A stretch of 64,000 nt of DNA, taken from Sclerurus mexicanus. Lineage: Eukaryota > Chordata > Aves > Passeriformes > Furnariidae. The DNA lies in NCBI GenBank assembly GCA_013396755.1, contig VWZF01004022.1, positions 464,294-528,293 on the forward strand, in the 5' to 3' direction. The stretch's first letter is position 1. The number at the start of each line of letters is the position of its first letter. The translations under genes were made by a program, and so were the position numbers. Positions 52,101 to 63,179 of the stretch are shown here, one piece after another. The notes beneath the pieces were generated by a model that ran no database searches, was not told the origin of the DNA, and worked only from the letters and a program-made list of their open reading frames with translations.

Positions 52101-54954
52101 AATATTAAAAAACGCCTCACTTTTTAGGTTTGTATTTTGAAGGCATCTTTTCCCTTTGAAAAAGAATTGTTTGATTCTGGTAACTGGAACACTGGTGTAT
52201 TAGTGAATTCACATGTGAATTTCTTAATGGGAGTACCAAAGAAAGCAATTTTCCCAGTGCCTTTATAAAAACTGAAAATCAATCAGCTGATTAAAATTAT
52301 TTCCCTATGAACCTGACCTCTTTGTCCACTGGAAACGTTCCAGATGCCAGAATTCTGCTGCATCGCTTCCACGAGATGCAAACATTTAGCTAACTGTTAA
52401 ATTTACTGCATTACAAACACTCCATTTGCACGATCATGGCCACAGAACACGCTGTGAAGTTTTATTGACTCTGGGAGGTTGTGATAAATCAGCTGCTACA
52501 GGATGAAGACAGAAATAACCCCTGGGATTCTTACATACCAAAGAGCCTCAACCTTTCTCCTCTCTTAGAAGACCTTCTACCATGGTTTTTCTTATGTCTC
52601 TGGTCTAATAGTTCCTGCTCATGGGCTACAGGACAAACATTCCAGTTTTAGGGATTGTAAATGAAAAATCTGAGCTGAAATAAGAAGGCATTAATCCTCC
52701 TTGCACAAACTTGCAAGAAAAAGCAGCAAAGGTTTTTCATTGTTAAATACCCTCCAGGCTTTACTTTTTTCTTCCCTTTATTATTATTATACAGCTCCTT
52801 CAGCATCAGCTCCTCCAAATTCCAGCTTGCTGCTCTGGACCTAGAGGAGATCCTGCTCTCAGAGCGCAGGGTGAATTCTCAGTGCCACATTAAGGCACCA
52901 GAGAAGATTTTGCAGAGAAACAGAAGCCAGAAAGTGTGGCAATCCACAGGCAAAAAGCCAACATGCTACTCAAGGCAGTGCAGCCTGAGTGGGAACACAG
53001 GGCACTGAGTAAACTTACAGGGAGTTCCTGTAAAGCAGCTTACTGTGTTCTCATTACAGGGGTGCATTTTTCAGCCTGCAAATGCCTCCTTGCAGGGTCC
53101 CACTCGAGCTCACTGATGCACTCCACATCAATCTCGTGTCTCTTGCAAGGGACAAACCTTGAGTTTTTGCATGAAATTTAAATACCAAAGCGATTACCAG
53201 GGGAAAAAACCCCCAAACCTGAGGAACAGAAAGACTCCTGAGAGGTAGTGAGTGTAACTGAAACCAAACAATGCTGGAAGCACACACCACCTTTCACAAG
53301 GTACCCGGTACCTTGCAAACTGCATTTTAGGATGGCGAACCAGAGTCTGGCCTGACCTAAGTGGAACACTGCTGAGCCCGTGGGGTCAAACACCCTAAGG
53401 CAATTATTGACAGAAAGCACGGCCACAGTTTGCACGGACAGATCTAAGTCTCTGTAGCAACCTCCTTGCTGTATATGCAAAACAAATGCACCTTGATCCA
53501 GTTCACTTCTGTTACTTGCAGAAGGAATGCAGAGGTGAAAATAAATGTGTGCAGAGAGAACAGCTCCTTACACTTGTCATTCATAAACCTTCTGCAGAAC
53601 TCCTGAAACGTTCCTCTGTAGCTCATGGTCCTTAGGGAGCGGTGGAACTGGTAATAAGACACCACCAGGTCCTTGGGGTTGCGAGCCATGTATATGACCT
53701 GTGATTTGGGGGGGACAAAAAGAACCTTACTGAGTGATTTTTTTTTTCCCCATCCCCTTTGCCAAAGCACTTCAACAACTGCTGCCAATACAGTTAAACA
53801 AGCAGGATTTCAATTTTACCTTTGAGTTGCCATTATGGAGGTCTGAAGGCAAGAACCGATACGGCAGGTGGCTTTTTATGAGGCGAGGAGATGTCAGTTC
53901 CTAAAATAAAGCAGAGGGAATTGTTTCTCACCGAGCACTGGTTTGGCACATCTGTCCTGAAATGTCACACCTGAAGCCCTTTACTGCACTGAGTCCCATT
54001 CACAAATTCAGTCTGGGACTAGAAACTGGGTCAGGGAGTTACGTCTGGTTTTTAAATATAAAAAAGCTGGATAACATGTTGAGGGTTTTATCATTTTATG
54101 TTTTTAATCCCTTTTGTTTTCAAAGTACTTCCATTAGTAGGACCTTCTCAGAATGAGAATATAGTTGAAGACCCTTGGTATCAAACTTTGATTCCAGTGA
54201 CTCTTGCACTGAAATTTCTTGAAAAATACTGGAAGTTCAGAAAGCACTTAAGTTCTTACAAATTTTACCCTTGCATTTTACTTTATCCTCAGAATTAGGT
54301 CCAAGGGTTTATCTGAGTGTGTGAATGTCTTTCAAATAGTATGCTTAATAGTGGAAGTAATTTCATGCAGGATATTCCAAACTCCTCCAACTACACCTAC
54401 AGAGTCTGTGGAGACCCAGGATCTGTGAACATAAAGATTTGGAGGTATAAATTCAGAGCAGTGGGAATACAAATCCATAGATCTCTGTATTTGGAGTTCC
54501 TCTTTCATAAACTCAGGGAAGGAATCAAAGTAAATTTGCCTCATTTGGGCAGCTCCTGTTTACATAGGAGAGGTCTGGAACTTTTATTCGGAAAACCCAC
54601 TGCCAAGCTATTTCGGATATGGAGAAACATCTAAAGCATCAAATAGAGTGCAATAAAGCTGAATAAAATCAATTTTTAAATAACCTAATAATATCCTGAA
54701 TCATTCCAACAAACTGAGCAAGTCCAGTGATGAAAAGGACAAGGACGAGGATGAAGTGATAAAGATGGAACAAAGGAAAGAGATATCCCAATGCTGAAAG
54801 GCTTTCTTTGCAACAAATTGTACCTTGATGATGTCCAGACCAGGCTGAGGGTACTCCAGGACTGGAAGTTGTTCATCTATATTCATTAGTCCAATCTCAT
54901 CTGGATCAGCTCCCTGACTCACGAGATAAACCACTTCCTGCAGCAACCCCGTGC
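46033..54954 (-). CDS. SULT4A1: SULT4A1 sulfotransferase, exons 2-7 (partial gene, exon 1 outside window)
   Basis: Six minus-strand exons (54954-54824, 53900-53820, 53698-53572, 51171-51077, 49646-49508, 46145-46033) join in phase into residues 58-284 of a cytosolic sulfotransferase that matches vertebrate SULT4A1 nearly end to end from memory. SULT4A1 is an orphan, mainly neuronal SULT-family protein with no well-established substrate. Visible family features, in human-style numbering, are KSHLP with the catalytic-type His111, the 3'-phosphate-contact block ARNPKD...VVSYY (Arg133, Ser141), and the C-terminal dimer motif K254..FTV...E263. The usual RKGxxGDWK segment is replaced by GRGRVGLWK, as is typical of SULT4A1. 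Every intron is GT-AG. Exon lengths of 131, 81, 127, 95, 139 and 113 coding bases leave exactly 56 residues for the missing exon 1. No frameshift or internal stop is seen, so the gene looks intact. Confidence 0.96.
46146..49507 (-). other. SULT4A1: SULT4A1 intron 6
   Basis: This 3.36 kb GT-AG intron is AT-rich. It contains only short chance ORFs and an A-run near 47407-47418. I see no CR1, RNA gene or second exon set in it. Confidence 0.85.
49508..49646 (-). CDS. SULT4A1: SULT4A1 exon 6 (residues 202-247)
   Basis: This 139-base exon has acceptor CTCTTCCAG and donor GTATGT. It encodes DLATMVEQLVRFLGVSYDKA and ends NAEALPVGR, plus one G of the split Gly248 codon. It includes the C-terminal helical part of the sulfotransferase fold. 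The Cys pair in DQCCNAE is retained. Confidence 0.95.
49647..51076 (-). other. SULT4A1: SULT4A1 intron 5
   Basis: This is a 1.43 kb GT-AG intron. It is ordinary AT-rich sequence with no repeat or coding segment that I recognise. Confidence 0.85.
51077..51171 (-). CDS. SULT4A1: SULT4A1 exon 5 (residues 170-201)
   Basis: This is a 95-base exon with donor GTAGGT. The acceptor region reads TTTGTAGTAGGATATGG and contains two AGs three bases apart. Only the upstream AG restores the Leu170 codon (T from exon 4 plus TA) and the known LGYGSWFEHVQEFWEH sequence. The downstream AG would give TGA. The exon goes on to encode ANVLFLKYEDMHK, a family-conserved block. Confidence 0.95.
51172..53571 (-). other. 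SULT4A1: SULT4A1 intron 4
   Basis: This is a 2.4 kb GT-AG intron. It holds a few poly-T/poly-A tracts (for example near 52050) and otherwise nothing I can identify. Confidence 0.85.
53572..53698 (-). CDS. SULT4A1: SULT4A1 exon 4 (residues 128-169)
   Basis: This is a 127-base exon, the length seen for the equivalent exon across the SULT family. It has acceptor CAAATCACAG and donor GTAAGG. It encodes VIYMARNPKDLVVSYYQFHR and continues to FCRRFMNDK, ending with a single T of the next codon (Leu170). The Arg and Ser that contact the 3'-phosphate of PAPS in active SULTs are both kept. Confidence 0.96.
53699..53819 (-). other. SULT4A1: SULT4A1 intron 3, unusually short (121 bases)
   Basis: Donor GTAAAA follows exon 3 and acceptor ATCACAG precedes exon 4. 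Before the acceptor lies a C/T-rich stretch (CCCCCCC next to the AG side and a T-run further up). The other visible introns of this gene are 0.9 to more than 9 kb. Confidence 0.9.
53820..53900 (-). CDS. SULT4A1: SULT4A1 exon 3 (residues 101-127)
   Basis: This 81-base exon is exactly 27 codons, phase 0 at both ends, with acceptor TATTTTAG and donor GTAAAA. It encodes ELTSPRLIKSHLPYRFLPSD followed by LHNGNSK. The KSHLP motif carries the SULT-family catalytic histidine (His111 here). It lies only 121 bases upstream of exon 4. Confidence 0.95.
53901..54823 (-). other. SULT4A1: SULT4A1 intron 2
   Basis: This is a 923-base GT-AG intron. It is AT-rich with no recognisable repeat. Confidence 0.85.
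54824..54954 (-). CDS. SULT4A1: SULT4A1 exon 2 (residues 58-100)
   Basis: This 131-base exon has acceptor TTTATGCAG and donor GTACAA. It starts in phase 1: its first two bases complete a Gly codon begun in exon 1. It encodes TGLLQEVVYLVSQG through PQPGLDIIK. The first residues continue the cofactor 5'-phosphosulfate-binding loop, whose Lys lies in exon 1. Where I remember GTS in human SULT4A1, this sequence reads GTG. The donor departs from the GTRAGT consensus and is the weakest-looking in the gene. Confidence 0.95.
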
Positions 54955-57018
54955 CTGCATAAAGCAACAATGAAAGAGAACAGATTGTATTACAGCTCTT
55001 ATCAAAACAGAGCCATATGAAGGGAGACCTAAGCAGAGAAATAATGGTAACGCTCGTCCTCCACAGTCTGCTGTGAGCTAAGCCTGGGACTACTGTTATA
55101 ACGGAGGGTGTCAGCTCCGTGATGATTTAAATACATCTCTTGTCTCCAAAATCATTTCACCTGTGAACCGCAAAGCATTCTACAAAAAGTTTTCCCCACT
55201 GTAAATGCTACCTAGGCAAAATACTACCATTTCCATCTTAGAAATTAAAAAAAAGCGAGGCAGACTGAGGTCATCCAAGTCCACAAAATGCATTAGTGGC
55301 TGCACTGAGAGACTGCCAGTGTCCTTTATTCTAAATTGTAGGCAATGCCCCTGTTATGCAATGATTTGAGTCTATTTATGCCCCCACGTTATGGACTGGA
55401 TAAACCACTGAAAGCATCAATAGTGAGTCAGTCCTAAGCCTTAGAGGCCCCAATTACATCTCTCTCCCCAGTCTGAGGGCATTTACAAAGCAGCCATTAG
55501 ATATCGTGGCCTTAATGACTGCACTTGGGAAAATTAATAGGTACTCCAACTGGAAGTTTGGCCAGGGAAACTATTTCAAATGACTTTACCTTCAGGCAGG
55601 TGGGAAACCTCCAACACAACAAACAAAGGCACAGTGATATCTGAGAGAGGCTTATGAAGAGAAAAGCTTTTGGTGAGATAAAAGAACAGAATGGGGAGGG
55701 ATCACAAAGAAAACTAGAGTATCATTATTCTGATATTTTTTAATCTGACATAGAAGCAGTTAAATGAGCCTCATGGTCAGAGTGAGCACAGCCTGGATAC
55801 CATGTGAGAGAACACACACCTCCGAGAATTGCTTTGGAGAATAAGCACTTCAAGATTCCTCTGTTCCCTGACTGATTGGTGGGTAAATTAAAAAGGTTTG
55901 GCGGGGGGAAAGACACTTTTACCTTATCATCACCCACAGAGACAGCTGTCAGACATAATACACTCTTGCCCCTGAGACTGATCACTCAGCATTTTTAGGT
56001 TCAAGCATATATTTTATACGTTAAAATTAACATTCATATAGCACTTCAGTATCGGTCCTTGTGATTCTGAATAGGCACAACCCTTGTTCTCATTAAATAT
56101 TTATTCTGACAGGAGACACTCTGGCTCTCCATAATTTATTTCTGTATTTCCAATTCCACCTGCAAAGAAAAAAATGCTTTTACAGCAACCTTGTTCCATG
56201 AAAGGGAAAGAAATAACTGTGTGGGGATAAGCAACACCACCAGGACTTTATTTTCCCATTGCTCAGCTGCTCTCCAGGCAAAAAGCAGCCATGTCCACAT
56301 TACCTGGCTCTGCCCAACCTGTGATCAAGCAGCAGACTTTATTGCCAGCAGATCCATGGAGCACTGCAGAGATGGGAAATGGCCTTTTTCCATGCAAAGT
56401 GGGTCTCTGGAAGCTCAAAAGTCTTTATCTAATTGTGCTTCCACCAAAAGCAGTGTCACATTGGAAGAGTACACCCAAGAGCACGTTGCACACCTGGCAG
56501 GTACCCAAGGCAGAAAAATAAGTCTCCATCAACTCTATGGTCTTTAAAATAGGGTGTAGATCTGTGAATCTCTGTATTAATTAGTATGAACATAGATCAA
56601 TTCCCATGGTATGCATGTAGAGCTGCACATGCTCCAGCATCCTATTTCAATACACACAGCAGACAGAATTTCTGCAATATTTCTTCTCCAAAGGGGAGGA
56701 TGGACAGTTTAGACTCCTGGCTTCTGGCCATGCAGCAGGTTAGAATTTCTGTCCCCCCCGAACTCTGTGCTAGTTTTCCCTTTGGTCACTCACTGTATTA
56801 GCCTGATTTTCCCCCCACATTAGCACTCCAGTTACTCTGCTTAGGACTTTCAGGGTCCTAATGAAAGTGAAAACTACAGAATTAACTTTTGAGGGAACTG
56901 TGATTTTTTTAAACTTGTCACCCTTAATCAGTTATCATTTATCATACACACACATTCCAAGAGCTCCAGGTAAAAAATTATCATCGACCTGATCTCCTTA
57001 TTAAAACATCACCTGCTT

Positions 57019-57041
57019 ATTTTTTTTAAAAAAGAAAAAAA
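57019..57041. repeat. T-run/A-run low-complexity tract in intron 1
   Basis: A T-rich run is directly followed by A-rich sequence, giving a small AT palindrome-like tract. Confidence 0.65.
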
Positions 57042-60000
57042 GCTAAAAGCCTTTATACATAAAATTAGGTATGTATGACCTCCTCACATCTGACCCAACT
57101 TACTCAGTGACCTCTGTGAAGATGTGCAAGCACCACCATTTTATGGGTTAAAGATAAATTATTGAAACTGAGGTTTTCAAAGGAGATTACGTGAATAAAC
57201 TCCAGTAATCCCAGTCTATCACAAAACCTGGCCAGATCTAAATGTCACAGAAATTTTCTCAGTAAAAGGGCAAATGATACCACTCGGACAGAGGAAAAAT
57301 GTGAGGGAAGCAAAAAGGGGAAAATAAAGATGCAGAGCTTCTCTTTATACTCTCAAAATGGGTTTTCTTGGAGACAATGGACCTTGTGCACTGTGCTGTT
57401 TCCTCCCTGTGTTGCTGAACACACAGCTCACCTGGGATGGTCCAGAGGAGTAAACAGTCCCTGGCAAACAGGATTCATCTGTCAGCCTTTGGACATGAGG
57501 CACCAGATGCAACATTAATAAGTACCCAGCACTTCTACCCTTCCCTCTTCCAAGTGCAGCAGATCCATATTTCATCCTGGAGCAAGACTGCTCCCCCTGC
57601 TGCCTCCAAGGTCAGATTGCCAAAACAGATGTGCAATTCATTTACATTTTTTCAATTCTGGCTGAAATGGAGCCAGACAGCATCTGAGGAACGCCAGCGC
57701 CTTTTTAATGTAGTTTCTTTCCCTTTCTCCTCTCCTAGCTACCAGCTAAGATGGGACAAACCTGCAGCCCAAGGATGCAGGAGCCTTTGGTACATTCCTT
57801 TTATTCACCCCTTGTTTGGACACTGCATGGAAAAATAAATACCAATATTAGTGTTAATAATCTAACAATCCCAATTAGCTGTACTTTGATCTGCCAGCGC
57901 TTGATCAAGTTGCAGCTAACACAACGCAACAGATCCATTATGACTCATAATTTTTTTATAGCACTGGTAGATGTGAGTGCTCATTAAAAATGAGGGCTCC
58001 TAAAGCTGTCAGGTTGGCCTAACAAAGGCTGTACAGCAAAGTTGTTCTAATTGCCTCCAAACTCCTTCCCCCTTCAATAGTTTCAGTGTAAATCTGCAGG
58101 TAAATATGACAAATTCGTCTTCATCCTCCAAGAATGGAGGGAAAATTAGCTTTTTCCATTAGAAGACAACCATTTCCAAGCCATAAAGACACCTCTTGAG
58201 ATCTGTGTGTTCAAGTTCTCCTACATGTTCAAATTCTACCTGGCTTAAGAATAGGGATTTTCATTAACAACTAGGGGTTTAAAAATAAAAATAATGTATG
58301 CACCTTAACACCATATTTTCCAATTCTTCTGTTGCTAAGACTTGGGATTCAGAATAAAGACTGAAATTGTGATGTTATATTGACGTTAGTTTTGACTGAC
58401 AATTAAATATGTATTAGAAGGCCCAATTTTAAGAAATCCTCGTAGATTGATGCCCCTTTTACATGGTCTTAATGCCTCTCACTCAACAGTGACCTGTCAA
58501 GGGAGTCTGTGGTACATGAGGAAACTGAAACCACATCCTCTGAAAGTGAAGGCAACAACTTAAGACTAGATTTAAAACAAGTGTTAAATGCTCAGTTTCC
58601 AGCAACATTCTGTAAGCACAGCCTTAGATTTTTAGACTTTGTCAGTTTATTTTTCCACTTGCAGCTACCAGCTTTTAAACCCAAACCAAGAGGCTAAATT
58701 CTGCATGCCTTTCACTAGACTTACATCAGGGGATGCAGGCATGGGTCCATTAATTCCGAGCTGTGTTTTGAATGTGTTTTGCCAGAGGCTACAAACAGCA
58801 ATCTCTGAAAACTGGATTCTGTTTAGGGGTAAAATCTGGTTTCTGCCGGGTAAAGGGGCTGCCGCTGAACTGTTAACACACATGGGTTATCCACAGAATA
58901 TGTGTATAACACAGCATCCTAAAGCACTGCTGTCAGCAACTGGTCACAAAGCAGAGCTATTTTCAGCTAATCATTACTACTATTTTGTAAAAAATGGCCT
59001 GAGTCCTAATTCTCCCTTACATTAGCACAATAATTGCTCAGTGGAGGACAGGATGGCGAGTGCAGGACTGACCACAGTGCATCTGGGACTGCAAGCAGGG
59101 ACCATGAAAGGAGTACACAAACAGCTCTAAGAACTGGGAGTTAGGTCAACAGATTGCTCAAAATCTAGGTATTAAAGCAACACCAAGCCACAGGTTTGCC
59201 TTCATTTGCCTTCTGACTGAACAGTCATGATTTGGGTCTCCATGATTTCATCAAATCCAGGTGCCCCAGATTTGGTCACAGGTCCTTCACAGGCAGCTGC
59301 TATTGGTTGGTAACCAACATTTCCCGCAACCAGATATTCAAAGGGAAAAAGTATTTTACTCTTCTCTTTGAGCTTTAGCTGGGCTGTCCATATCTATGGA
59401 TGCCCATCATGTCTGCACCGGGTGTCATCACTAATGGAGTAACTTCACACAAACTGCTCCAATTCAGCTCAAATTAGATCAGCTAAGTTAGCTTAAGGAG
59501 TTTCTATTTCTGGCAGAAGCTCACCTAGCAAATTTTGCCTGGGATAGACCAGAATCCATCCACACAAAATACTCTGCGGGTTGTTTTTCTAAGAGAAGTG
59601 ATAAACAGGAGCCTGAGGACACCAACTTCCTGCACACTACTGGAGATGCTTTTAAAAGAGGACATCTAACCATTAATTGAATCCTACCCTTAAATAAATT
59701 CCCTTTCAGTTTCTACTCACGGATCAAACACAGTCCCACAATATAAGAAAGCACACCACCTGTCATGCTAAAACAAAAACTGTAATGTATAACACATGCA
59801 GGAACATAAAAATAACAGATGACATCTCTTTTCACCCTTCCCACACCTATTCAAGATCGATTAGGTCTAAAGTCAGTCTTGCCTCAGTTGTATCCTACCC
59901 TCCTGCCTCCTCTGGCAGTCCTATTCTCCCAACTCTTTAGAGCCCATTTCAAAAAACATGCCCAAACTGCATCACACATTACCCCAGCGGGAGCTCACAC

Positions 60001-60557
60001 TCTCCAACAGAGAGTCTCCCCACTGTGTCTAATTTCCCTTCATTTTCAAACACTGCACCAGAGACAACAACACAGAAAAGGCCAAGGTTTTAAAATCACT
60101 CTCAAGGACTTCATTATGCAGAAAAGAGCTGCATAGTTACCCTCAGCACCACTGATTTCTAGGACAACTGTATCGCTCTGTGTTCTGTTCTACAGAATCA
60201 TAATATGGTCTGCAGGTAAATGCAGAGCCTCGGAGCGAGCTCTGCTGATTGAGCTGGGATCAGAAATCAGGAAACAACAGGGCATCTCTATTAGGAACTT
60301 GTGTTGAGGCAGCTCTCATCCCCTTTGCTGTGAATATGCTCCTCTCCCCACATGGTAATTACCTATATTTCAGAAGATGCCTGTCACTGCTCAAAATGCA
60401 ATTCCCTGCTTCAGTTTCAATCCCTTCCAGGAAAATTTTTAGGCAAAACCTGCCTACACATTAATGTGCATTTGCATCTATTAGGTGGTTGAATTTCAAG
60501 AAGGCGGCAGCACACCAATAGGATAATGTGAAACAACTGCAGGTAAGAGCTATACAT

Positions 60558-60582
60558 TAAAAAAAAAAGAAAAAGAAAAAAA
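60558..60582 (+). repeat. A-rich tract in intron 1
   Basis: A-runs broken by single G bases (AAAAAGAAAAAGAAAAAAAG type). No SINE body precedes it. Confidence 0.75.
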
Positions 60583-61140
60583 GGCACCACGTTTGTTTCA
60601 GAATTTCCAGAAACATCATTTAATTTCTACACAACCTGTTCAGTCAGCTGTTGCTCATCTAAGGTCAGGGAGTAAAGCATTTTGTCTCACACAGAATCCT
60701 GCTCAGATTATCGCTGCACTAAGCAAAACCATTCTTCACAAGCTACCTATGCCCCCACTCATATTCAGCACAGTCATTCCCTCTGTCTGATGGACTGCAG
60801 TTTTAAGCAAACTACAACCATTTCTATTGCTGCTCTTCAGAATTAGAAATGGAAATAGATCTAATTGGGAGTACAAAAGGGGATCAGCCAATCTATCACC
60901 ATGGGTTTACAGGATTGCAGCAAACTCATGGAAGAGACCCCACTCTTTCTGATAGAAAGCACTGGTGGTCCAGCAGAAGCACTGACACTGATCATCATTA
61001 ATGTGCACTTCAGCTATACCTGTACAGACCACTCCAATTCCAGCAACGCCTGGAGCTGTTCTGTGCGACTCTGGCAACCCTGAGCAGCAGTAAACTGGAT
61101 GGTTAATTAACCTGTGTCTCTGATTGCCTTGCACCAAACA

Positions 61141-61722
61141 GGTGGCCAGGAGGGCCAATGGCATCTCTACCTGGATCAAGGACACTGTGGCAGCAGGAGC
61201 AAGGCACTGACTGTCTCCTGTGCTGGCACTGCTGAGGCATCACCTCAAACCCTGGGGGCAGTTTTAGGCCCCTCACTAAATGAAAGACACTGAGGGGCTG
61301 GAGCATGTCCAGGGAAGGGAATGGAGCTGGGGAAGGGGCTGGAGCAGCAGGAGGGGTTGAGGGAGCTCAGCTTGGAGAAAAGGAGGCTCAGGAGGGACCT
61401 TCTGGCTCTGCAGCTCCCCAAGAGGAGGGGGGAGCCGGGGAGGCAGAGTCTCATACCATGTGCCAAGAGACAGGATGAGAAGAAATTACCTCAGGGAAGG
61501 TTCAGATTAGATACTGCAAAAACATTTTTCACTGAAAGAGTGGTCAGGTGCTGGAATAAGTTGCCCAGGGAAGTGGTGGAGTCATTATCTCTGGAAGTGT
61601 TCAAGAAGCACCTTAACATGGCACTGGGGGATGTGATTTAGGGGTTATGATGGTGGTGCTGGATAGATGGTTGGACTCTACCTTGAAGGTCTCTACCAAC
61701 CTTGGTGCTCCCGTGGTTCTGT
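61141..61722 (+). mobile_element. CR1 LINE, 5'-truncated, in SULT4A1 intron 1
   Basis: The sequence follows the 3' end of CR1: it opens GGCCAGGAGGGCCAATGGCA, passes through TTTTAGGCCCCTCACTA, GGAGCTCAGCTTGGAGAAAA and TTGCCCAGGGAAGTGGTGGA, and ends in the family-type tail CCAACCTTGGTGCTCC..GGTTCTGT. A 106-codon open stretch (61321-61641) corresponds to the C-terminal end of CR1 ORF2, with recognisable LSLEKRRLRRDL, GRFRLDTAKTFF and RCWNKLPREVVESLSLE. It lacks the reverse transcriptase core and is a dead fragment, inserted antisense to SULT4A1. Confidence 0.92.
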
Positions 61723-63130
61723 CACACTGGTCCTGCAGCCAGTGCAGTGACAGACCTGGCGTGCTCCACGTGCAGTCTGTGTGTGTCTTCTGGAACCAGC
61801 TCTAATCTCGCCTGCGTCACACTCGTCTCCCTTTGCTGCCACCAATGGATTTATTACTCATGCATTGGAAGGCTAATTCAGCACCCTTGTCTGCACCCCT
61901 TATGGTGATCTAACACCATTATGCACCACCTAGAACTTGCAGCCTTCAAAGGCATGATGGTCTTCACATCCTGGTGGGTAAAAGCTGATGAAATTAGCTT
62001 TCATTTTTTAAATTACAGATGGATTTTGGCACTTAGTGACAAAAATCCCTCCTCAGTTGTTCCCCCACTACCCTTCCCTCAAATTTTTACCCTTCACTAT
62101 CTCAGCAGCACTCTGACTTGACATGCTAAACCTCTCCTACACACTTACACCCCCACGACATGCACCCTTCCTGATGTTCCTCAGTACCCCCTCACAGCAG
62201 CTCTCCAACCCCTACAGCCCGATTTGGCTGGGGTATTATAACGCTGGACCATTTCCCCTGTAAGTCTGCAAAACACATCTCTTGCTTCTCAATCTGCAGT
62301 GTATTACAGGATTAACACAGGACATAAATGGATTATTTCTTCTGTCAGAGCCTTTGGAAGACTTTAGTTTATAGAACCATCACTATTTCAGCTCTGGTGC
62401 TCCACCTTCCTGGACTCTCCAAGGTGTTGCAGAAACTCTGAATAAGGTCAAAGCGATGAGACACTGGGTGCTTCACATTATCAATCCTCTGTTCACTGCT
62501 CCCTCCCGCTGAGGGAGGCATTATTATGTGCTCAGTTTTAATACCTAGATGCTTAATTCGATTTCAGAACTGTAATTTGCTGGTTTCTCTACAAAAATAT
62601 AGATGGGGGCATTCCTTTGTCCAAGAGAATTGCTTTTTGTTCTATATGACAAATTCTGGTAGAGAAGAAATACACCCACATGCCTCCAGTGGAAAATTTA
62701 GACAAAAGGATTATATGACTCACCCAAGGTCACAGAATCTGTAGCCACAAAGTCCTACCACATGCCCTGTGTACCAAACCTCACAGCACTTCTGAAGCAG
62801 CTCTGATGGCACAATACAAGGGGTAGTTCCTTCCCCTCAGCACAGGGTGTATGAATTCCTAATGTATGCAACAAGAGAAAATCTTCATGTAATATGACTC
62901 CATAATAAGAATAAAAAACAATTCAGCCCAATGTTCAAGCATTTTTGGTTCCTTTCATTAATACCTTCACTATGACAAATGAACATTAAGATGAAATGAG
63001 AATGGCTGGCTGTTGGGTTGGGCTGATTTACATCATTCTCTAATTCTTTAGCCTTTGAGGTCATTATCATTTAATCCAGTCAATCATGATTTCACATATT
63101 CAGAACAAACTTTTTACTCAGGGTAAAACC

Positions 63131-63179
63131 TTTTTTCTTTTTTTTTTTCTTCCACCCTGAATCTGTTTAAAAAAAAAAA
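63131..63179. repeat. T-rich then A-rich tract in intron 1
   Basis: T-runs at 63131-63152 and an A11 run at 63169-63179 are separated by 16 bases. They could pair as a weak AT hairpin. Confidence 0.7.

Noticed and set aside
60196..60212. AGAATCATAATATGG resembling a CR1 tail
   Set aside because: No CR1 body follows it, and the match is too short to separate from chance.
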